Below are positions 6,243-14,886 of a DNA stretch of 16,735 bases, piece after piece. The stretch covers positions 1 through 16,735 of the forward strand of contig JAFTIK010000044.1 in the NCBI GenBank assembly GCA_017456945.1, given 5' to 3'. Both the position numbers and the translations under genes were made by a program. The notes under the pieces were generated by a model. That model was not told the DNA's origin. It made no database searches and worked only from the letters and a program-made list of their open reading frames with translations. How positions within the stretch are numbered: the stretch's first letter is position 1; each line of letters opens with the position of its first letter. The DNA comes from Clostridia bacterium. GTDB taxonomy: Bacteria > Bacillota_A > Clostridia > Christensenellales > Borkfalkiaceae.

Positions 6243-6270
6243 ACCCCGTTTTTTGCGGGGTTTTATTTAT
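6243..6270. terminator. GC hairpin in the divergent spacer (terminator-like on plus strand, leader hairpin for the AraC-type gene)
   Basis: ACCCCG (6243-6248) pairs with CGGGGT (6256-6261) around a T-rich loop and is followed on the plus strand by TTTTATTTAT, the form of an intrinsic terminator. No plus-strand gene ends nearby, since folT already has its own terminator. On the minus strand the hairpin falls inside the predicted 41-nt leader of the AraC-type mRNA, close to its 5' end, where it could stabilise the message. Confidence 0.55.
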
Positions 6271-6274
6271 AAAC

Positions 6275-6303
6275 ATTATATATTATATCATACTAAATTT
6301 CAA
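6275..6303 (-). promoter_or_regulatory. Promoter of the AraC-type gene
   Basis: On the minus strand TTGAAA (6303-6298) is followed after 17 bp by a perfect TATAAT (6280-6275). The predicted start is near 6268 and gives a leader of about 41 nt containing the GC hairpin. Confidence 0.75.
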
Positions 6304-6319
6304 TAATAAAGAAAAATTT

Positions 6320-6357
6320 TGGAAAAAAAGTCAGATTTTTCCATATATGAGTCAAAT
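6320..6357. promoter_or_regulatory. Candidate AraC-type operator
   Basis: AGTCAGAT (6329-6336) is repeated as AGTCAAAT (6350-6357) in the same orientation exactly 21 bp downstream, two helical turns apart, as expected for the two half-sites of an AraC-family protein. The second copy ends 7 bp before the -35 of the sugar operon. An 8-bp inverted repeat TGGAAAAA/TTTTTCCA (6320-6327 with 6336-6343) overlaps the first copy. Confidence 0.5.
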
Positions 6358-6364
6358 AAGTGTA

Positions 6365-6394
6365 TTAACATACTATATGCTCTCGTGATATAAT
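6365..6394 (+). promoter_or_regulatory. Promoter of the sugar ABC operon
   Basis: TTAACA (6365-6370) and a perfect TATAAT (6389-6394) with an extended -10 TG (6386-6387) are separated by 18 bp. The start would be near 6401, leaving a leader of about 90 nt. The leader contains a GC-rich stretch (6432-6454) with several short self-complementary options but no structure I recognise. Confidence 0.75.
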
Positions 6395-6491
6395 TTTAAT
6401 GCTAAAATGCAAAATGGCAAAAATTTTCTCTCGTGCGCCTTGCGCGTTCGCGTGAAAAGAAAGAAAAACAACGGTGAATAAGGAGGTTTTT

Positions 6492-8426
6492 ATGAAAAAA
6501 CTAACGAAACTTTTGGCAGTCGCTTTATCGCTTATCTGCATGCTCGGCGCTTTTGTCGGTTGTGGTGGCGGTGGCATTAAAATCGACAAGAACAAAACTC
6601 AGCTTTACGTAAGCAACTACGACGCTGGTATCGGCCGTACTTGGATAACGGCAATTGGCACGGAGTTTGAAAAGGCTTTTGCTGAATATTCTTTTGAAGA
6701 AGGTAAGAAAGGCGTTCAAGTTATTTATAACCATAACAGAAACACTAACGCAAGTTTACTTCAAGAAAAGATTGCAGGCTTAAAAGAATCGGTATTCTTT
6801 ACGGAAGGTATCGACTACGTTGCAATGGCAAAAGCAGGTCTTTTACACGACGTTAGCGATATTATGAATAAACCCGCAATCGTTGGGGCAAACGTAAACG
6901 CTGAAGCTGGTACGCAGTCTTACGTTTACGAAGATGGTGGTAAGACCATTGAACAAAAAATCAACCCCGAGTTTTTGGAATATCTTGATAGAGATACCAC
7001 TACGGGGGAAAAGTATTACGCTTTCCCTTATTATCTTGCAATGAAGGGCTTAATTTTCGATAGAGAATTGTGGGATCAAAAGTGCTACTATCTAGTAGTT
7101 GCGCCTAGTGATAGGGTTGCAACTGCGCTTGCAAATAACGGCGACGTAGATAAGGCTATACAAGATTATTACGCAGATATTCAAGCCATAGAAAGTGGTA
7201 ATACCGAAATCGAATATTTGCAATTCGGTAACGCAGAAGGTATTCCCGAACACCGGATCGGTACGCCCGAAGGGGAAGACTGGACAAGTCTCTCTGCAGG
7301 TCCTGACGGTAAGTACGGTACTTACGACGACGGGTTGCCCGCAACTTTCGACGAGTTTTATATCGTAATGAGAAAGATTGCTTCTAGCGGTCAAACGCCT
7401 ATGATATTTACGGGTAAATTCCCTGGGTATGCCGACGCTCCCATTACTAGCGCTTGGTGGAACTACGAAGGTAAGGAAAATATGAGAGCGTATTATTCTC
7501 TCCGTGGCACTATCGATATAGCCGACGTGGATTCCAACGGTAACCTTCAGTATCAAGACGGCGAAATTCTAACCGAGTCGTTTACTTTTGCAAACGACGG
7601 CAAGGCCAACGGTTACGAAGCGCAAAAAATGGTTGGTAAATATTACGCTTTGCAGTTTGCTGAAAAACTTGCAAAGAGCAACTGGTTCCATAAAGACGTT
7701 GATAATACGTCAGTATCACACACGTCCGCGCAATCTAAATTCCTTACTAGCGTTAACACGTCAAAGCGTATCGCAATGCTTATTGACGGCGCTTGGTGGC
7801 AACAGGAAAGTGATTATACCTTTAAGGTTATGGGCAAAAAGAACGCTAAGTATTCCAAGATGGAAAGGGACGTTGCAATGATGCCTGCAATGAACGCCAC
7901 TATCGAACGCTACGCTGAGAGAACTGTAAACGAAGAAAAGAATTTGGTAATTGCGCAAAACGACTCTTTCTGTGTAGTAAACGGCAGATATCAAGACGGT
8001 AGCGTAGAAAACAGAATTGCAGAAGCCTTCGTTTCGTTTGCAAGTAGCGATAAATTGCTTAACTTGTTCTCGGAAAAGACTAATATGTTCCGCGCTTACA
8101 ACTATGAAATCGACGAAGAAACCAAACCTAAAATGTCTAAGTACGGCAACTCGTTAATTGAATACTATAATCAAACCGAAGTTATTTATCCTTATACCAA
8201 CAACGAATTCGTGTTAGTAAACTACGGTTACTTGTCAAACAACTCTTCTGGTTGGAACTGGCACGCAGAAGTTGCTCTTGGCGGTTTAAGCAAGAACGAA
8301 GTTAAAGCGCCTATCTCCGACCACAGAATATTAAAGGAGTCGGGTTTAACGGCTAGCAAATACTTCAAGGGCTTGTACGAATATCATAAAGATTACGTTT
8401 GGGTAACCAAATTGCAGGGTTTATAA
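6492..8426 (+). CDS. Sugar ABC transporter solute-binding lipoprotein (extracellular, family 1-like)
   Basis: A 644-residue exported protein. The N-terminus is a lipoprotein signal, MKKLTKLLAVALSLICMLGAFVGC, with the lipid-modified Cys24; Phe at -3 is not the usual Leu but is tolerated. A glycine-rich linker leads into a two-lobe binding fold: TQLYVSNYDAGIGRTWITAIGTEF, FFTEGIDYVAMAKAGLLHDVSDI, YYAFPYYLAMKGLIFDRELW and, near residue 430, AMLIDGAWWQQES. It would capture a sugar or oligosaccharide outside the cell and hand it to the two permeases downstream. At 644 residues it is clearly longer than the usual 400-450 for this class. I chose ATG 6492 because AGGAGG (6481-6486) sits 5 bp upstream; an in-frame GTG at 6474 overlaps that ribosome site. 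It is the first gene of the operon under the AraC-type regulator. The substrate is unknown. Confidence 0.9.
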   Translation: MKKLTKLLAVALSLICMLGAFVGCGGGGIKIDKNKTQLYVSNYDAGIGRTWITAIGTEFEKAFAEYSFEEGKKGVQVIYNHNRNTNASLLQEKIAGLKESVFFTEGIDYVAMAKAGLLHDVSDIMNKPAIVGANVNAEAGTQSYVYEDGGKTIEQKINPEFLEYLDRDTTTGEKYYAFPYYLAMKGLIFDRELWDQKCYYLVVAPSDRVATALANNGDVDKAIQDYYADIQAIESGNTEIEYLQFGNAEGIPEHRIGTPEGEDWTSLSAGPDGKYGTYDDGLPATFDEFYIVMRKIASSGQTPMIFTGKFPGYADAPITSAWWNYEGKENMRAYYSLRGTIDIADVDSNGNLQYQDGEILTESFTFANDGKANGYEAQKMVGKYYALQFAEKLAKSNWFHKDVDNTSVSHTSAQSKFLTSVNTSKRIAMLIDGAWWQQESDYTFKVMGKKNAKYSKMERDVAMMPAMNATIERYAERTVNEEKNLVIAQNDSFCVVNGRYQDGSVENRIAEAFVSFASSDKLLNLFSEKTNMFRAYNYEIDEETKPKMSKYGNSLIEYYNQTEVIYPYTNNEFVLVNYGYLSNNSSGWNWHAEVALGGLSKNEVKAPISDHRILKESGLTASKYFKGLYEYHKDYVWVTKLQGL

Positions 8427-8524
8427 TTTAAAATTTACTTAATTAACTATTACTTAATCGGCGAGTAGGCAAGGTTATGCTTGTGCGCTGAACGTGTTAT
8501 AACACAATTTACAAGGGAGTAAAC
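8427..8524 (+). other. Intergenic spacer between the binding protein and the first permease
   Basis: No gene is visible in these 98 bases. They hold a 12-bp perfect palindrome GTGTTATAACAC (8494-8505) just before the ribosome site of the permease, and the short complementary pair CAAG/CTTG (8470-8473, 8480-8483). Neither is followed by a T run, so no terminator is supported. Such spacers after binding-protein genes often hold RNA structure that keeps the first gene more abundant; that role is only possible here. Confidence 0.4.
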
Positions 8525-9538
8525 ATGAGAAAAAACAAGACGGTATTAGACGAAAACTGGTTCGGTAGGGCAAAGCGCGCCGTTTCCGATTTCTTCTATA
8601 ATCTAACGCAACCTATATACGCAAAATTCGGAAAAAAGAAAAAAATTGCATCAAAGTCGGCGCAAAGAAGATCTGAACTTATCTTTTATTTTTCACTTAT
8701 GGCTTTGCCCTTATTGCAGTTCGTTATATTTTACATAATGGTTAGTGCAAACAGTTTTTTGTTGGCTTTTCAAAAATGGGATTCCACTAAGAACTCGTAT
8801 TACTGGGTAGGGTTTAAGAATATTAGTTCGCACCTTCAAAATATTGCCGACGGCGGTATTATGGCTAAGGTGGTTATATCTTCGTTAAAAGCATATCTTT
8901 ACACCTTGCTTTTAACCCCGCTTCGCATACTTTTTCCGTATTATATACATAAAAAATTGCCTTTCTCAGGCTTTTTCAAGGTAATGCTTTTCTTACCACA
9001 CGTTTTGTCAACCATGGTACTTGCTTTTCTTTACGCTTGGTTCGTTAACAGCGTTGTCCCTGCGATAGGCGAAGCAATGGGCGTTAACATTCCTATTCTT
9101 ATGTCGGACACGGATTCTGCGTTTTTTATGGCGTGGTTATATACGGGCATCTTTGGGTTTACTAACGTTTTAATGTACCTTGGCGCAATGTCTTCCGTTT
9201 CCACGCCTGTTGAAGAAGCGGCAAGAATAGACGGTTGTAATATCCTTCAAGAATTTTGGTATATTACTTTGCCGATAATTTTCCCGACCGTGCTCGTTTA
9301 TTTGATAAGCGGTGTTTCGGGAATATTCTCTAACCAACTCAACTTGCACGTTTACCATAACACTAACACTACCAGGGCGGTCACGGTAGGTTTCCTTATC
9401 TTCGTAAGGTCAACCGAAGCGGGCTCGTCAAGGCTAGGGTACACAGAAGCGGCGTCGATAGGTATTATTTGTACGGCTGTAGTTACGCCCGTAGTTATAG
9501 TATTGCGCCGTATCGCAAAGAAATTTGAACGCTATTAA
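8525..9538 (+). CDS. Sugar ABC transporter permease (UgpA/LplB-like)
   Basis: A 337-residue inner-membrane permease of the binding-protein-dependent (CUT1-type) class. About 60 charged, lysine-rich cytoplasmic residues precede the first membrane segment (LIFYFSLMALPLLQFVIFYIMV); further segments include VMLFLPHVLSTMVLAFLYAWF, FFMAWLYTGIFGFTNVLMYL and ASIGIICTAVVTPVVIVL. The EAA loop that docks the ATPase is clear: EEAARIDGCNILQEFWYITLPIIFP at about residues 230-254. With the second permease it forms the translocation channel. GGGAG lies 5 bp before ATG 8525. The gap to the next gene is 17 bp. No ATPase gene accompanies the pair; CUT1 systems of Gram-positives often share an MsmX-type ATPase encoded elsewhere. 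The N-terminal tail is longer than in most family members. Confidence 0.94.
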   Translation: MRKNKTVLDENWFGRAKRAVSDFFYNLTQPIYAKFGKKKKIASKSAQRRSELIFYFSLMALPLLQFVIFYIMVSANSFLLAFQKWDSTKNSYYWVGFKNISSHLQNIADGGIMAKVVISSLKAYLYTLLLTPLRILFPYYIHKKLPFSGFFKVMLFLPHVLSTMVLAFLYAWFVNSVVPAIGEAMGVNIPILMSDTDSAFFMAWLYTGIFGFTNVLMYLGAMSSVSTPVEEAARIDGCNILQEFWYITLPIIFPTVLVYLISGVSGIFSNQLNLHVYHNTNTTRAVTVGFLIFVRSTEAGSSRLGYTEAASIGIICTAVVTPVVIVLRRIAKKFERY

Positions 9539-9555
9539 TGGGGGGGTAAACGATC

Positions 9556-10461
9556 GTGAAATATAAAGAAAAGAAAACTGCGGCTACCAAGCCTAAAGCA
9601 GGGGTGTTCTTTACGGTGGTAGGCGTTCTCATTTGGATTTGCGTTTTCGCGTTACTTGCCGTTATCGGTTGGGGCTTTTTGAAATCTTTACAGTCTTACG
9701 AAGATTTTCTTATGTCGGGCTCGGTAGAAGCAAGTATTCCTACCAGATTTAGTAATATGACTTTAGCAAACTACGTTTCTGCTTTTACCGATATTAAAGC
9801 GCCTGCAAACGGCAGGGATGCGTTCTTCCCCGAAATGCTTGCTAACTCGGTTATATACGCAGTAGGTTGCGCAGCCGTTCATACTTTAGTACCTAGCGTG
9901 GTAGCTTATTTAACCGCAAAATATAAGGTATGGTTTAACAAGGTTATTATGTTCATAATTTATTTCACCATGGTGTTCCAAGTTTACGGTTCTATGCCGG
10001 CAATGATTATGATGATGAATAAACTTAATCTAATGAACACGTGGTGGGGTCTGTTTATTCAGAAATCTTCTTTTATCGGCGGTGGGTATTTGTTCTATTT
10101 TGCAACCTTCCACGGTATATCCAAAGAATATAGCGAAGCCGCCGTTATCGACGGGGCAAGCCACTGGCAAGTAATGCTTAAGGTAATGTTTCCACTTGCT
10201 AGGGTTATAATTCTCGTTCAGTTCGTTTCTTCGTTTATTACTTACTGGAACGACTATCAAACTGCGCTCGTTTATAATCCTAATAATCCTACGGCTGCCT
10301 ACGGTTTGTTCTCGTTTATTCAAGCAACAAATAGTTACGACGACTTTATTTCCTTTAAGGTTGCAGGCACGTTCGTAATTTTAGTTCCTATTTTCGCCTT
10401 GTTTATGATTATGAGAAAATACTTGCTAGGCGATATGACTGCAGGGGGTGTTAAAGGTTAA
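9556..10461 (+). CDS. Sugar ABC transporter permease (CarB/MalG-like)
   Basis: A 301-residue second permease of the same importer. Hydrophobic segments include VFFTVVGVLIWICVFALLAVIGW, SVIYAVGCAAVHTLVPSVVAYL, IMFIIYFTMVFQVYGSMPAM and FVILVPIFALFMIMRKYLL. The EAA loop reads EYSEAAVIDGASHWQVMLKVMFPLA at about residues 190-214. It starts at GTG 9556, with a G-run (9539-9546) as ribosome site; no ATG fits better. Its stop overlaps the start of the next gene by one base (TAATG), so translation of the large secreted protein is probably coupled to it. This places the secreted protein firmly in the transport operon. Confidence 0.94.
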   Translation: MKYKEKKTAATKPKAGVFFTVVGVLIWICVFALLAVIGWGFLKSLQSYEDFLMSGSVEASIPTRFSNMTLANYVSAFTDIKAPANGRDAFFPEMLANSVIYAVGCAAVHTLVPSVVAYLTAKYKVWFNKVIMFIIYFTMVFQVYGSMPAMIMMMNKLNLMNTWWGLFIQKSSFIGGGYLFYFATFHGISKEYSEAAVIDGASHWQVMLKVMFPLARVIILVQFVSSFITYWNDYQTALVYNPNNPTAAYGLFSFIQATNSYDDFISFKVAGTFVILVPIFALFMIMRKYLLGDMTAGGVKG

Positions 10462-13400
10462 TGAAAACTTTTAAGAAAAAAATATTTTCGGTATGCTTAG
10501 CGGTTTTGGCTCTTCTTTGTTTTGGCGTAGCGCTCGTTGCTAGCCAAAGGGTTTCTGCAGACCCTGCGCCACGCGCCGTTACCGAACTCTTTATGCCTTC
10601 TAACTTAAGTCTTCAAACGGCTTACGTTGATGAAGAAGGCGAAACTTCTGATGCTGGGCTACTTATTTCTTCGTCTATACGTGGCGAAAGTATTCAGTTT
10701 AGAAATCAAATATCAGGCGAGTTTCAACTTACAACTTCGCCTATTATTAAAGAAGGTAATCCAACAGTTCAAACGTTAGTATATAACGTTGCGGACGTTA
10801 ATAGCGAAAAGGCTTTTGATATCGTTATAAGATACGGTAGCCAAGTTAACGTAAGCGTAAGATATCAGGGGGAAGAAGTAGGGCTTTGTTATTTAAGCAA
10901 CAGTCTTCGTGGGGTAACTACTTTGGCTAACGCTAAAGCCGTTTATACCCAGTATTCATCTACCGTCGTTCCAGTAGTATTTAAGCCGGAAGAAATGGGC
11001 GTTTATCTCGGAACGGGTGAAGAAGAAATTCTCGTTTGGAGTTTCTTGACTAATCAAGCGGACGGTAGAACGGTGGGTTTTACCCTACCCGTGTTTACCA
11101 GATATCAAGTATCCGTTTGTATTTCTGAATTCGTTGGTGAAACGGCAGGTATAGTATTATATTCGGTTAACGGAAGCGCTACCGATAAAATTATACTAAA
11201 CGGGCAAACCAACCCCGTAGTATTTGCAGACTTTAAGTTAAACGGCGTGGTAGATACCGAGTATTCACTACCAAAGCCGTACGCTTACGATTTGTGGGAC
11301 GGACCTTTAAGTTCGGTTGACACTTCGGTAATAGATCCGCAAGGTAATCAAGTAACTATTAAAAAAGGGGCGTTTACACCCGACCAAAGCGGAACTTATA
11401 CTATAACTTATTCTGCAACTAACTCGTTCGGTACGGTTGGCTCGAAATGCTATGAGATAGAAATTTACGACGAGTACCCCGAATACGAATTTGAAATTTT
11501 AGGCGAACTACCCGAAATAATTAAGACGGGGAAAACCGTTCACGTTCCTAAAATGACCCTTTCAAAGGGGCTATTGTATTACGGCTCAACTGTGGCAAAC
11601 GTAAAGGTTTACAGAAACAATATTTTGCAAAGTCGTTATAACGGGGTGCAAAGTGGTTTTGATTATACCATTTCTTACAACGGCGTTTACCGTTTTGATT
11701 ATTTGATAGGGAATGACGTTTACTCTTTGCAAACTACGGCTACGAGCAAACTTGATGAAATTGAGTTTTCTTACGAATTTAAAGATACTTATAAACTCAA
11801 CGATTTCATTAATCTTTCCAACCAAACTTTGTTTATAAACGGGCAAGAAACGGAATATTCGCTTACAATAACCTATCCAGACGGAATAACTTACGACAAC
11901 AAACAATTTACCCTTACTAAAACGGGTTCTTACGTAGCAAAGGTAACCGCTCTTACAGGCGAACGCCTTGCTAAAGAGTTTGAATTTAAGGTTTATGATA
12001 AGGTTAGCGATTTGTTTTCTACTATGTCTGACGGGGTTACGCTAGAGTACGGCACGAACTTGTTTACGGGTGTTGACGGGGTTAAGGTAACTATGAAATC
12101 TAACGCCACGGAAATTAAGTACGAACAGCCGATTGACGTAACGAAATACGTAGATCAAACTAAACCGAACAACACGGGCGACGTAGTTCACGGCGAAGAT
12201 AAAATTTACATTAAAGAAACTGCAACGCCGATAGTTTCATTTTCTATGGAGCCTAAGTCTTATAACTCACAACCTATGCGTTTCGTAACGGTTATTTTAA
12301 CAGACGCTGAAGACCCGACTAATACGGTTAGCGTTTTGGTAGATAGCGCAAACGAAGGCGGTTGGTCGTATTTAAGGGCAAAGGCAGGCAATCAAACTTA
12401 CGTTGGTTGGAACTCGAATACTTCTAAAGGGCATTATGCAGAAGGAAAATTAATGACGGAAAACGGCACGGTTACCCACCACTCGTTTAAGGGTACGCCG
12501 AACAGTTCGTATATGGCTAAAGATAGTAAAATTGACCTTTACTACGATAACGAACAAAAGCAAGTGCTTTGTTATGCCGGTTACGACGTTAAGCATAGCG
12601 GAAATATTTGTTGTATAATCGCAGACTTTGATAATCCTAATCTTTCTAAAGGGGACGCTTGGAAAGGCTTTACTTCGGATAAAGTTTACTTATCGATTTT
12701 ATTTGGAACTATAACTAGCCAAGCAAGTTGTGTGATTTATTCGGTTGACGGAAATCGTTTTGATAGCGAAAACAGAACTTTCGTTAATCCGCAAATCGCT
12801 ATTGACGGCGAGAAATCGTTAGTAGGGCTTAAAGGACAAAAAATTACTATTCCGAACGCTGTTGCTTACGATTCTGATGGAAAAGAGATTGAAAAGGTTT
12901 ATAGCCAAGCCTTTTATAATAAGGGCGGAAATCTTTACGACCTTAACGTAACAAACGGCGAGTTTGAAACGCCTTACGACGGCGAATATCTTATTAAGTA
13001 TTACGCTAAAGATAAATTCGGCAACGTTGGGGAAAACCAAGTAGAAGTTTACGTTTACGAAAGTTATCAAGATATGACGGTTGATGCAAGCGTTCCAAAC
13101 GAATATCTTTCGGGTAAAACGGGGCAACCCATACGTTTATACGACGGAAAAAATCTTAACGTACAAAATCAATTAGGAAAGTATGAAACGGAAGTATCAG
13201 TTTGGCTTAACGACGAAAAAATTCAAACCAAAGATAACGCTTTCGTTCCACAAGTGGCGGGGGATTACCAAGTTATATATACGGTTACGGATAGCGTAGG
13301 CAGGGTAAACGAATACTTTAACTACACGATAAACGTAGCGTTAGACCCAGACCCCGTTCTCGTTTCAGGTTTACCTGTTTACTACGGTTTTGCAGAAGGA

Positions 13401-14876
13401 AACACCTATCAATTACACCCCGTTTACGTGGTGGATTATACGGGTAACGACTTTAATCCCGTAAAAGCAGACGTTTACGTTAACGGGCAGAAATATAACG
13501 GTAACACCTATACGCCGAGCGTAAGTAAAACAGAAGAACTTAACGAACAAGAAGTCGTTCAATATATTACTTTGGAATATAGGTACGGGAACAAGGTAAT
13601 CAACTATAAAACGGAAGACGGGCAGGAAACGCCCTTAACCTATAATATTCCCGTAAGAAATCTATACAAGAAAGCGCAAAGAATGGTTGCGGGCAGACCG
13701 CTTAACTATACGGCGTTTATGCTAAATAGATTTTTCAAGGTGGACGAAAGTTTAACGGAAAAATACGAAGGCTCGTTTAAAGTGCTTTTGAACGGCGCAG
13801 ATACTAAGGGCTCGGTAGGGTTTATAAATCCGCTAAATCCCGAAAATCTTCAAGTTGACTTTAAACTTTTGGATAACGAAACGGGTGACTTAAACGTAAA
13901 GGCAATAAGTCTTTACTTTACCTTACAAAGCGATTGTAGTAAAGTGTTGAAAATTACGTGGCTTAACGACGGCGAAAAAACCCTTATGTATATAGGCGAT
14001 AGAGTAGCGCAGGGTAATTTCAAAGGCTCTCTTACCAACGCAGAAGAAATTAGTTTTTCCGTAATCCTTAAAAACGGCTCAAAAGCCGTGTGGGATGGAA
14101 TTATCGAAAGTAAAATCGACAACGTGCTTTATTACCAAGACGGTAGTGTGTTCAACGGGTTTGAAGGTAAGGTTTTAGTTAACCTTGAAATTGAAAAGTA
14201 TGACCAAACTAAACCCGCAGGCGTGGAAATTACTTCTATAAACGGTCAAACGTTTAACTCTGGCGTAACGGGCGATACGGTTGTTCCCGAAATAAGTTTG
14301 AACGGCGAATACAGTTATTCGTACGAAAGTGGTGAAATTATAACGATTTATTCGGCTAACGCTTTCGACGTGTTAAGTAACGTTGATTACGGCAGTTTGA
14401 AAGTAAAGGTAGTTTACGTAAACGGTGAAGACGAAGAACCTGTTAAAGACGTTAACGGATTGTTGCTTTCGGGCGTAGATGCAAGCAAAGAGTACCAAAT
14501 TAACGCCGAAAAGATGGGCGATTACAAGGTCATCTATACGGTAAAGGACGAAAGGAATGGTAGCGAAAACGAGCAGACTTTTACCTTTAACGTTATGAAA
14601 CGCCAAAAGCCCGTTATAAAACTTAAATCCAAACTACCAACGAGCGTAAAAGTTGGCTCGAAGATAAAAATTCCGTCTTATTCGGTAACTTTTATGAGCA
14701 ACAACGAAGAGAACGTTCATTACGTAATATATCGCGCTCCTGACGACAGACATCAATATTTAACGGCAAGTTCGTTCGTTGCTACCGAAGTCGGCGAATA
14801 CGCAATTAGATTTTTTGCGCTTGACGTTTACGGAAATTACACTATTTTAGAGTACACGGTTAACGTGGTGGCTTAA
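10461..14876 (+). CDS. Large secreted protein with three repeated jelly-roll/Ig-like supermodules
   Basis: A 1471-residue protein with a clear signal peptide (KKKIFSVCLAVLALLCFGVALVA, probable cleavage after VSA near residue 33). No LPXTG, SLH or lipobox is seen, so it is predicted to be released or bound non-covalently. The rest is beta-rich. Ig-like domains end in the recurrent pattern F.P...G.Y.I.Y...D..G (about residues 303, 834, 927, 1350 and 1438). Longer regions of about 200-250 residues resembling lectin-like jelly rolls end in a repeated signature: GIVLYSVNGSATD (about 230), CVIYSVDGNRFD (about 757) and GVEITSINGQTF (about 1254). Three supermodules result, about 500-530 residues apart. 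I recognise no catalytic motif. The operon suggests binding or display of an extracellular glycan, perhaps as a scaffold for the downstream DUF4838 protein. It is coupled by TAATG to the permease gene. Confidence 0.85.
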   Translation: MKTFKKKIFSVCLAVLALLCFGVALVASQRVSADPAPRAVTELFMPSNLSLQTAYVDEEGETSDAGLLISSSIRGESIQFRNQISGEFQLTTSPIIKEGNPTVQTLVYNVADVNSEKAFDIVIRYGSQVNVSVRYQGEEVGLCYLSNSLRGVTTLANAKAVYTQYSSTVVPVVFKPEEMGVYLGTGEEEILVWSFLTNQADGRTVGFTLPVFTRYQVSVCISEFVGETAGIVLYSVNGSATDKIILNGQTNPVVFADFKLNGVVDTEYSLPKPYAYDLWDGPLSSVDTSVIDPQGNQVTIKKGAFTPDQSGTYTITYSATNSFGTVGSKCYEIEIYDEYPEYEFEILGELPEIIKTGKTVHVPKMTLSKGLLYYGSTVANVKVYRNNILQSRYNGVQSGFDYTISYNGVYRFDYLIGNDVYSLQTTATSKLDEIEFSYEFKDTYKLNDFINLSNQTLFINGQETEYSLTITYPDGITYDNKQFTLTKTGSYVAKVTALTGERLAKEFEFKVYDKVSDLFSTMSDGVTLEYGTNLFTGVDGVKVTMKSNATEIKYEQPIDVTKYVDQTKPNNTGDVVHGEDKIYIKETATPIVSFSMEPKSYNSQPMRFVTVILTDAEDPTNTVSVLVDSANEGGWSYLRAKAGNQTYVGWNSNTSKGHYAEGKLMTENGTVTHHSFKGTPNSSYMAKDSKIDLYYDNEQKQVLCYAGYDVKHSGNICCIIADFDNPNLSKGDAWKGFTSDKVYLSILFGTITSQASCVIYSVDGNRFDSENRTFVNPQIAIDGEKSLVGLKGQKITIPNAVAYDSDGKEIEKVYSQAFYNKGGNLYDLNVTNGEFETPYDGEYLIKYYAKDKFGNVGENQVEVYVYESYQDMTVDASVPNEYLSGKTGQPIRLYDGKNLNVQNQLGKYETEVSVWLNDEKIQTKDNAFVPQVAGDYQVIYTVTDSVGRVNEYFNYTINVALDPDPVLVSGLPVYYGFAEGNTYQLHPVYVVDYTGNDFNPVKADVYVNGQKYNGNTYTPSVSKTEELNEQEVVQYITLEYRYGNKVINYKTEDGQETPLTYNIPVRNLYKKAQRMVAGRPLNYTAFMLNRFFKVDESLTEKYEGSFKVLLNGADTKGSVGFINPLNPENLQVDFKLLDNETGDLNVKAISLYFTLQSDCSKVLKITWLNDGEKTLMYIGDRVAQGNFKGSLTNAEEISFSVILKNGSKAVWDGIIESKIDNVLYYQDGSVFNGFEGKVLVNLEIEKYDQTKPAGVEITSINGQTFNSGVTGDTVVPEISLNGEYSYSYESGEIITIYSANAFDVLSNVDYGSLKVKVVYVNGEDEEPVKDVNGLLLSGVDASKEYQINAEKMGDYKVIYTVKDERNGSENEQTFTFNVMKRQKPVIKLKSKLPTSVKVGSKIKIPSYSVTFMSNNEENVHYVIYRAPDDRHQYLTASSFVATEVGEYAIRFFALDVYGNYTILEYTVNVVA

Positions 14877-14886
14877 AGGGGGATAT

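Noticed and set aside
6191..6388. Small plus-strand frame (65 codons) in the divergent spacer
   Set aside because: It begins inside the AraC-type gene and crosses both promoters and the operator repeats, with no ribosome site.
6474..6491. GTG start adding six residues to the binding protein
   Set aside because: The extension spans the AGGAGG ribosome site, and the signal peptide starts properly at ATG 6492.
7092..7556. Minus-strand open frame of 154 codons inside the binding-protein gene
   Set aside because: It is antisense to a well-supported gene, has arginine-rich low-quality sequence and no ribosome site.
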